Part shown: positions 41,877 to 47,585 of the stretch, piece after piece
How the letters are laid out: each line of letters starts with the position of its first letter
Position numbering within the stretch: position 1 is the stretch's first letter
Source of the DNA: Bacteroidia bacterium
GTDB lineage: Bacteria; Bacteroidota; Bacteroidia; Flavobacteriales; Flavobacteriaceae
Length of the DNA: 47,585 nt
NCBI GenBank assembly: GCA_030429835.1
Contig: JAUIGC010000006.1
Span: 1 to 47,585, forward strand
Reading direction: 5' to 3'
Translations under genes and position numbers: made by a program
Notes under the pieces: model-generated
The model's input: only the letters and a program-made list of their open reading frames with translations
Database searches by the model: none
What the model was told of the DNA's origin: nothing

Positions 41877-42229
41877 GGTTACAATATACAGTTTTATGGT
41901 CATTTCCAAAGCATGCTAAAAGTATTAGGGATATTTTCGGGAAAGAAAATCTATTACAAATGTGGAGTTTAAAATTCTTCAAACGGTGAAAATATCAAGT
42001 TAATAATCCATAAAATGATACTGTTTCAAAAATCCAAATTCCAAACCTAGTACTAATCAGGAATTACTATTATAAAATGGGTTCACTTCCTGAGGGGAAG
42101 CACAATTGACCTTCTCAAATGAAATATAAATTCTAAGGCAGCCAATGCTTTTTAAATTGAATAATTTAGAGACAGCAATTTAATTTAACAAAAGCTCCAA
42201 AATATGGAATAATCCCATGAAAACTAATC

Positions 42230-42247
42230 CTAAGCACCAGCGCTTAG
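42230..42247. promoter_or_regulatory. Candidate operator (inverted repeat) upstream of uxaC
   Basis: CTAAGC (42230-42235) and GCTTAG (42242-42247) flank a 6-nt spacer, about 88 bp before the uxaC start codon. It is GC-richer than its surroundings. It could bind a LacI- or GntR-type uronate regulator encoded outside the window; no such gene is seen here. Confidence 0.4.
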
Positions 42248-42334
42248 TACCAAAATCATTAATTTTAACTATTTGGTCGGCATCCATCAAATGGATTGGA
42301 TGATAATCAAAGGACCAGCCTTAAAAATGTACCT

Positions 42335-43732
42335 ATGAAGTCCTTTATGGATAGCGACTTTTTATTGGAGAATGAATACTCCAAAATACTGTACCATGAA
42401 TTCGCCCGTGATATGCCAATTATTGACTATCACAATCATTTGTCACCTGAAATGCTCGCAAATGATACCAAATTTGACAATTTGACCCAGGCATGGCTCT
42501 ATGGAGACCATTACAAATGGCGGGCAATGCGTACCTTGGGAGTTTCCGAGGAATTTATAACAGGTAATGCGAAGGACCAGGAGAAATTCGAAAAATGGGC
42601 GTACACGGTACCTTATACCATGCGAAACCCACTATATCACTGGACCCACTTGGAACTGCAACGCTATTTTAATATTTCGGAAACTTTATCGTCGGATAAC
42701 GCTATACAGATTTACAATCAGGCCAACAATCATTTAAAGGGTGAAGACTTTGGCAGTAGGGGATTGATAACACAAATGAATGTTGAATTTTTGTGTACCA
42801 CGGAGGACCCCACAGATACTCTAAAGCACCACCAGACTTTGGCACAAAGCAATTTTAAAACCAAGGTAAGCACGGCGTTTAGACCGGATAAGGCCATTTT
42901 CATTGAAGCGGAGGGCTTTGTGGACTATTTGGAAGAACTTTCGGAAGTTTCCGGGGTTGCCATTAACAACTTTGCCACCTTGTGCGATGCGCTTGAAAAA
43001 AGAATAGCATACTTCCATACCCATGGTTGCAGGATAGCGGATCACGGACTTCCCCATATGTACTTCGCTTCCTTCAATGAACACGATCTGAACACCGTGC
43101 TGAACAAGAGGTTTGACAGCAAAACCATCGGCAATGAGGAAATGGATTCCTTTAAGTGTGCCATTCTCTTGTTCCTTTCGCGGAAATATCATGAGTATGG
43201 TTGGGTGCAACAATTTCATTTAGGAGCTTTAAGAAACAATAATAACAGGATGCTGGCCCAATTGGGACCTGATACCGGTTGGGATTCAATAGGGGATTGG
43301 CAGCAAGCGGAAGCTTTATCCAAGTTTTTAAATGAGCTGGATACCCATGATCAACTATGTAAGACTATCATCTATAATATCAACCCAAGGGATAATGAAA
43401 TGATGGCGAGTATGATCGGTAATTTTAATGACGGTTCTATCCGAGGAAAGATCCAGTTTGGGTCCGGGTGGTGGTTCCTTGATCAAAAGGATGGTATGGA
43501 AAAGCAGATGAATGCCTTATCCAATATAGGGCTTTTAAGTTGCTTTATTGGAATGTTGACGGATTCAAGGAGCTTTCTTTCCTTTCCACGTCATGAGTAC
43601 TTTAGAAGAATTTTGTGCAATCTTATCGGAAGGGATATTGCCAATGGTGAGCTCCCCAATGACACAAAATGGTTAGGTAAAATGGTACAGGACATCAGTT
43701 ATAATAATGCAAAGGAATATTTTAATATTTAA
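42335..43732 (+). CDS. uxaC: Glucuronate (uronate) isomerase
   Basis: A 465-residue TIM-barrel metal enzyme that converts D-glucuronate to D-fructuronate and D-galacturonate to D-tagaturonate. The metal motif DYHNHLSPEML (H33, H35) lies near the start. HLGALRNNNNRMLAQLGPDT is a conserved UxaC segment, as is FPRHEYFRRILCNLIG near the end. I start at MKSFMDSDFLLENEY; an in-frame TTG 39 bp upstream would add residues absent from the family. The length matches the family (about 465-470). It heads the right arm; kdgK follows 24 bp later. Confidence 0.96.
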   Translation: MKSFMDSDFLLENEYSKILYHEFARDMPIIDYHNHLSPEMLANDTKFDNLTQAWLYGDHYKWRAMRTLGVSEEFITGNAKDQEKFEKWAYTVPYTMRNPLYHWTHLELQRYFNISETLSSDNAIQIYNQANNHLKGEDFGSRGLITQMNVEFLCTTEDPTDTLKHHQTLAQSNFKTKVSTAFRPDKAIFIEAEGFVDYLEELSEVSGVAINNFATLCDALEKRIAYFHTHGCRIADHGLPHMYFASFNEHDLNTVLNKRFDSKTIGNEEMDSFKCAILLFLSRKYHEYGWVQQFHLGALRNNNNRMLAQLGPDTGWDSIGDWQQAEALSKFLNELDTHDQLCKTIIYNINPRDNEMMASMIGNFNDGSIRGKIQFGSGWWFLDQKDGMEKQMNALSNIGLLSCFIGMLTDSRSFLSFPRHEYFRRILCNLIGRDIANGELPNDTKWLGKMVQDISYNNAKEYFNI

Positions 43733-43756
43733 AACAATTTTCAATCTAAATTCATA

Positions 43757-44797
43757 ATGAAAAAAGTAGTTACTTTCGGTGAGATCATGCTACGATTGTC
43801 ACCTCCCGGTTTTTTAAGGTTTTCCCAAGCGAACGAATTCGATGTGGTATATGGTGGGGGAGAATCCAATGTAGCCGTTTCTTTGGCCAATTATGGTGTG
43901 CCCGTAGAGTTTGTGACTCGCTTGCCCAAAAATGATATTGGGGAGTGTGCGCTAATGGAAATGCGTAAAAGAGGCGTAGGCACCAATAAAATTGTGTTCG
44001 GTGGGGACCGTTTGGGTATCTACTTTTTGGAAACCGGTGCGGTAAGTCGTGGAAGTAAAGTGATATATGATAGGTCACATTCAGCCATAGCCGAGATTGA
44101 ACCGGGCATGATTGATTGGGATGATGTTTTTGACGGTGTAGAGTGGTTTCATTGGACGGGTATAACCCCTGCAATTTCCCAAGGTGCCGCCGATGTTTGC
44201 CTGGAAGCGGTAAAAGCTGCCGATAGAAAAGGAATTACCATTTCTACGGATTTAAATTATCGTGCAAAGTTGTGGCAATATGGTGGCGACCGTGAAAAAA
44301 TAATGACGGAACTTACTTCCTATTGTGATATCATCTTAGGAAACGAAGAGGATGCCGAAAAGCATTTCGGTATACATCCGGGAGGATTGGATGTCCACAA
44401 GGACGGGGCCGATGTGAAGGCCGAAGCTTTTCTCTCCGTCTGTAAGCAGATGATGAAGAAATTCCCAAAGGCCAAAAAAGTGATTACGACCTTAAGAGGT
44501 TCCATATCCGCATCGCATAATACGTGGGCGGGTGTGCTTTGGGACGGTTCCAAGATGTATGAAACCCGTCAGTACCAAATTACGGATATCGTGGATAGAG
44601 TCGGTGGGGGCGATTCCTTCATGGGCGGACTCATCTATGGTTTGATGAAGTATGAAGGCGATGACCAAACCGCGTTGGATTTTGCCGTTGCCGCTTCCTG
44701 TTTGAAGCATACGATTAAGGGAGATGCCAATTTGGTAACGGTCGATGAGGTCGAAAAGCTGATGGGAGGAGACGCTTCAGGTAGGGTGGCGAGATAG
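43757..44797 (+). CDS. kdgK: 2-keto-3-deoxygluconate kinase (PfkB family)
   Basis: A 346-residue cytoplasmic sugar kinase that phosphorylates KDG to KDPG. The first PfkB motif is YGGGESNVAVSLANYG (about 32-47). The anion-hole and catalytic motif is GGGDSFMGG (283-291), with Asp286 as the base; GAGD is more common but GGGD is accepted in this branch. The substrate is inferred from the position between uxaC and eda and from similarity to KdgK; a general sugar-kinase role is the alternative. It is on one operon with uxaC, with 113 bp to eda. Confidence 0.92.
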   Translation: MKKVVTFGEIMLRLSPPGFLRFSQANEFDVVYGGGESNVAVSLANYGVPVEFVTRLPKNDIGECALMEMRKRGVGTNKIVFGGDRLGIYFLETGAVSRGSKVIYDRSHSAIAEIEPGMIDWDDVFDGVEWFHWTGITPAISQGAADVCLEAVKAADRKGITISTDLNYRAKLWQYGGDREKIMTELTSYCDIILGNEEDAEKHFGIHPGGLDVHKDGADVKAEAFLSVCKQMMKKFPKAKKVITTLRGSISASHNTWAGVLWDGSKMYETRQYQITDIVDRVGGGDSFMGGLIYGLMKYEGDDQTALDFAVAASCLKHTIKGDANLVTVDEVEKLMGGDASGRVAR

Positions 44798-44874
44798 TCC
44801 TATACAAACCCCTTCAAAGAAGTATGATGAAAAGATTTTTGTTTAAATTGAGTATTAATAGTTAAAAAAAATGG

Positions 44875-44899
44875 AAGTCCTTCCCTTTGGGAAGGATTT
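44875..44899 (+). promoter_or_regulatory. Hairpin just upstream of eda
   Basis: AAGTCCTTCCC (44875-44885) pairs with GGGAAGGATTT (44889-44899) with one G-T pair around a TTT loop. No T-run follows, so it is not an ordinary terminator. It ends 11 bp before the eda ATG, so it could protect a processed 5' end or affect translation of eda. Confidence 0.5.
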
Positions 44900-44910
44900 A
44901 GGATGGGCTT

Positions 44911-45588
44911 ATGGCAAAATATTCGAGATTGGAAGTAGCTGCGGTCATGAAGGAAACAGGCATGGTGCCCTTGTTTTATCATGCAGATATAGAATTAGGA
45001 AAAAAAGTACTAGAGGCTTGTTATAAGGGTGGGGCCCGTCTTATGGAGTTTACCGCTAGGGGGGACTTTGCCTTTGAGGTTTTTTCTGAGTTGAATAAGT
45101 ATGCCCTTAAGGAACTACCCGGAATGATCATGGGTGTTGGTTCCATTACAGATGCCGCCGCTGCCAGTATGTTCATGCAGATGGGAGCTAATTTTATCGT
45201 AACTCCTTCCCTGCGGGAGGATATCGCCCTTGTCTGTAATAGAAGAAAGGTACTTTGGTCTCCAGGTTGTGGTTCATTGACTGAAATCAATAGGGCCGAG
45301 GAACTGGGTTGCGAAATTATAAAGTTGTTTCCAGGTTCTACCTATGGTCCCGGTTTTGTAAAGGCAATCAAAGGGCCCCAACCTTGGACCAGCGTCATGC
45401 CCACAGGTGGTGTAAGTACCGATGAGGGTAACCTGAAAGGTTGGTTCGACGCCGGGGTGACCTGTGTAGGAATGGGTTCGCAGCTCATTGGCAAGGAGGT
45501 CCTGGCAAAGAAGGATTTTGATGGACTTACTAAAACGGTTAAGGATACTTTAGCCCTTATCAAATCCATAAGAAGCGTAGAATCTTAG
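44911..45588 (+). CDS. eda: KDPG / 4-hydroxy-2-oxoglutarate aldolase
   Basis: A 225-residue class I aldolase that cleaves KDPG to pyruvate and glyceraldehyde-3-phosphate. The Schiff-base lysine is Lys138 in CEIIKLFPGSTYG. The general acid-base Glu46 and Arg50 lie in LMEFTARGDF. The phosphate-binding end (MPTGGVSTDEGNLKGWFDAG) is intact. The length is a little longer than E. coli Eda (213). It closes the lower pathway shared by the glucuronate and galacturonate branches. A stable hairpin precedes the start. Confidence 0.95.
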   Translation: MAKYSRLEVAAVMKETGMVPLFYHADIELGKKVLEACYKGGARLMEFTARGDFAFEVFSELNKYALKELPGMIMGVGSITDAAAASMFMQMGANFIVTPSLREDIALVCNRRKVLWSPGCGSLTEINRAEELGCEIIKLFPGSTYGPGFVKAIKGPQPWTSVMPTGGVSTDEGNLKGWFDAGVTCVGMGSQLIGKEVLAKKDFDGLTKTVKDTLALIKSIRSVES

Positions 45589-45677
45589 AAGGAATTTTTG
45601 TCCTTTTCCAAACGAATTACAGTAAGATTATTATAAAGCTTTCTCAGGGTCTTGGAAGAAACTATCCATAGAATTTT

Positions 45678-47129
45678 ATGCAAAATCTAAATAGGAAATT
45701 TAATAATAGCGTAAATAATTTACCCATAAAAGTGGTCCAGTTTGGGGAAGGTAATTTTTTGCGTGCGTTTGTGGATTACGCCTTTCAAGTTTTGAACGAT
45801 GAGGTGGGTTTCAATGTGGGTGTGGCCGTAGTGCAACCTATTGAAAAAGGTATGGTTTCCTTGCTCAACGAGCAGGACGGATTGTATACACTGTTTACCA
45901 AAGGTATTGAGGATGGGGCTGAGGTTCAGGAAAAGATTCTTGTTCAAAACATTGTCAAAGGAATCAACCCCTACGAAGCGTTTAATGCCTTCATGTCATT
46001 GGCAAGAGAGAAGGAACTGGAGTTTGTCATATCCAATACCACCGAGGCCGGAATCAGCTTTGATGAAAATGATACGCAGGAAATGCAGCCTCCCAATTCA
46101 TTTCCGGGAAAGTTGACACTTTTTCTACATGAGCGATTTCAATATTTTAAGGGAAGCAAGGACTCGGGTGGGTTGACCATTATTCCATGCGAGTTGATTA
46201 ATTACAACGCAGATACCCTAAAGACCATCATTTTAAAATATATAAGCCTATGGGGGCTTTCCAGGGACTTTAAACACTGGGTGCTGAATGCCTGTACTTT
46301 TCATAATACTTTGGTAGATAGAATTGTCCCGGGCTATCCAAAGGATGACATTGAGGAATATGATGGTCAGTTAAATTATAAGGATAGATTGATTGTCAGT
46401 GCCGAAGCCTTTTTCCTATGGGTAATAGAGGGCGATGCTCATTTAAAGGAGAAACTACCATTTCATAAGACCGATTTGGATGTACAGATTGTAACAGATA
46501 TGCAACCGTATAGAACAAGAAAGGTTCGGATATTAAACGGGGCACATACGGCCATGGTACCTTTAGGATTGCTCTATGGTAATGAAACTGTAAAGGATAC
46601 GGTGGACGATTCTTTTACCGGTACCTTTATTCGTTCCCTAATATTCGAGGAAGTAATCCCCACGCTGGAAATGGGCAAAAGGGAATTAGAGGATTTTGCA
46701 AAGGATGTCTTTGACCGCTTTCGAAATCCGTTCATCAAACATCAATTGTCCAGCATCGCCTTAAATTCCGTCTCCAAGTTTAAGGTCAGGGTACTGCCAA
46801 GTCTATTGGAATATGTTCAATTAAATAAAAGGCTGCCCTTAAAAATGGTTTTTGCCTTTGCTTGTTTGATCCGATTTTATCAAGGCCAATGGAAGGGTGT
46901 GGATTTGCCATTGAATGACGATGAGGCTATTATTAATAATTTTAAAAAGCTCTGGGATCTTCCCAACCTGTCGAATATCGTTCATAAGGTATTGGGCAAT
47001 ATTGGCTATTGGGATACTGATTTAAACAACGTGGACGGCCTTCCCGAAGCCATTGAAGAAGCCTTGAAACATTTGGAAGCAAATGGTGTAGAGGAGGGAT
47101 TTACGAAATTTGTGGACAGCTATAAATAA
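45678..47129 (+). CDS. uxaB: Tagaturonate reductase (altronate oxidoreductase)
   Basis: A 483-residue NAD-dependent polyol/mannitol dehydrogenase family enzyme that reduces D-tagaturonate to D-altronate. The N-terminal nucleotide motif VVQFGEGNFLRAFVDYAF is at about 13-30. VSAEAFFLWVIEGD and RKVRILNGAHTAMVPLG hold the active-site Lys-like and Asn-His elements of the family (Asn and His in NGAH). The length matches UxaB. UxuB (fructuronate reductase) belongs to the same family, but residues such as the NGAHTAMVP block and the adjacent uxaA favour UxaB. It is 89 bp after eda and 4 bp before uxaA. Confidence 0.92.
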   Translation: MQNLNRKFNNSVNNLPIKVVQFGEGNFLRAFVDYAFQVLNDEVGFNVGVAVVQPIEKGMVSLLNEQDGLYTLFTKGIEDGAEVQEKILVQNIVKGINPYEAFNAFMSLAREKELEFVISNTTEAGISFDENDTQEMQPPNSFPGKLTLFLHERFQYFKGSKDSGGLTIIPCELINYNADTLKTIILKYISLWGLSRDFKHWVLNACTFHNTLVDRIVPGYPKDDIEEYDGQLNYKDRLIVSAEAFFLWVIEGDAHLKEKLPFHKTDLDVQIVTDMQPYRTRKVRILNGAHTAMVPLGLLYGNETVKDTVDDSFTGTFIRSLIFEEVIPTLEMGKRELEDFAKDVFDRFRNPFIKHQLSSIALNSVSKFKVRVLPSLLEYVQLNKRLPLKMVFAFACLIRFYQGQWKGVDLPLNDDEAIINNFKKLWDLPNLSNIVHKVLGNIGYWDTDLNNVDGLPEAIEEALKHLEANGVEEGFTKFVDSYK

Positions 47130-47133
47130 AAGC

Positions 47134-47585
47134 ATGATGCAACAGATGATCAAAGTACATAACGAGGACAATGTCGGCATAGCCCTGATGGACTTGAAGG
47201 AAGGAGAAAAGGTACGTTTTGAAGGCCAGGACATTACCATATTAAATCCTATCAAGGCAAAACATAAAATAGCCCTCCAGAATTTAAAGGAGGGAGACAG
47301 CGTTTTTATGTACGGGGTTTTAGTAGGTAGGGCTCTCCACTTTATACAAAAGGGGGGACTTTTAACTACGGAAAATGTAAAGCATCAGAGTGCGGAAGTA
47401 CAAGGAAGAACGGATAGATATACTTGGAACCCTCCCGATATTTCCCAGTGGAAGGAACGAACTTTTATGGGGTATCACAGGTCGGATGGCCAGGTCGGTA
47501 CCCAAAATGTATGGCTGTTCTTTCCCTTGGTATTCTGTGAAAATAGAAATATAGAGATACTAAAGGATGCCTTTGAAAAGGAATT
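47134..47585 (+). CDS. uxaA: Altronate dehydratase, N-terminal part (cut by the window edge)
   Basis: 150 codons of an open frame reaching the last base. The N-terminal SAF domain (about residues 5-95) includes DNVGIALMDLKEGEKV and GDSVFMYGVLVGRAL. The catalytic domain then begins with GYHRSDGQVGTQNVWLFFPL followed by VFCENRN, which is characteristic of UxaA. The enzyme dehydrates D-altronate to KDG and uses iron or manganese. It follows uxaB by 4 bp. The remaining two thirds lie outside the window. Starts at 47134 and 47146 are both possible; the first leaves the better distance to uxaB. Confidence 0.94.
   Translation, partial: MMQQMIKVHNEDNVGIALMDLKEGEKVRFEGQDITILNPIKAKHKIALQNLKEGDSVFMYGVLVGRALHFIQKGGLLTTENVKHQSAEVQGRTDRYTWNPPDISQWKERTFMGYHRSDGQVGTQNVWLFFPLVFCENRNIEILKDAFEKE

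Larger units (their letters stand above)
41834..42334. other. Divergent control region between uxuA and uxaC
   Basis: About 500 bp without a gene. On the uxuA side it holds a -7 match, TACCTTTG on the minus strand (41876-41869). It also holds a short palindrome, CTTCC (42086-42090) with GGAAG (42096-42100), and an 18-bp inverted repeat at 42230-42247. No full promoter was found for uxaC by eye. A TTG codon at 42296 is in frame with uxaC but is unlikely to be its start. The length suggests control of both arms from this segment. Confidence 0.6.

Noticed and set aside
42296-42334. A TTG start for uxaC 39 bp upstream of the ATG
   Set aside because: The additional residues are not part of the family, and ATG at 42335 gives the normal length.

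Overview
The window comes from a member of the Bacteroidota, most likely a marine Flavobacteriia (Flavobacteriaceae). The evidence is the protein families present (DUF6090, DKNYY, DUF4097, CarboxypepD_reg and TonB plug proteins, a FeoB-associated Cys-rich peptide, a lycopene cyclase), the AT-leaning sequence, weak Shine-Dalgarno sites, and several promoters of the Bacteroidota type (-33 TTG, about 19-20 bp, -7 TAnnTTTG). No insertion sequence, CRISPR array, rRNA or prophage was seen. One tRNA is present.

Layout. 1-3.9 kb (minus strand): a frameshifted, edge-truncated M20 peptidase, an NTF2-like protein, a DKNYY-repeat protein, a small anchored protein and a ZIP transporter. 3.9-8.1 kb (minus): an accessory-looking, AT-rich block with a hypothetical lipoprotein, an M61-like protein that has lost its catalytic glutamate, and two tandem DUF6090 paralogues. 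Short repeats sit tightly against the ends of two of these genes. 8.1-12.3 kb: a ClC chloride channel lacking both proton glutamates, aspS, and a small secreted MORN-like protein. 12.4-19.1 kb (minus): a tetR-tolC-adaptor-RND efflux operon with a promoter and operator visible in front of tetR. 19.2-22.5 kb: an ECF sigma factor with a small membrane protein, then a polyprenyl diphosphate synthase convergent with lycopene cyclase (carotenoids).

22.5-26.9 kb is a metal-homeostasis locus: a TonB-dependent receptor divergent from a DtxR/MntR-type repressor and a ZIP transporter, with an inverted repeat in the shared promoter region. 26.9-32.4 kb: a stand-alone plug-domain lipoprotein, DUF423, then an ECF sigma / anti-sigma (with C-terminal HEAT-like helices) / DUF4097 / DUF4097 operon and a CarboxypepD_reg protein. 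32.5-35.9 kb: feoA-feoB plus a 49-residue Cys-rich peptide gene, and a SCO-type copper chaperone. 36-37.6 kb: rseP and tRNA-Asn with its own promoter and terminator.

37.8-47.6 kb is a hexuronate-utilisation locus in two divergent arms. The left arm is uxuA plus a TRAP transporter (dctP-dctQ-dctM). The right arm is uxaC-kdgK-eda-uxaB-uxaA, the last cut by the window edge. Together they import uronates and carry galacturonate fully, and glucuronate except for fructuronate reductase, to 2-keto-3-deoxygluconate, KDPG, pyruvate and glyceraldehyde-3-phosphate. No uxuB and no dedicated regulator lie in the window.

No wholly new multi-gene system could be demonstrated. The best second-look items are the cassette-like flanks at 3.9-6.3 kb, the degenerate M61 protein, the ClC variant, the tetR promoter that predicts an almost leaderless mRNA, and the divergent metal-receptor operator.
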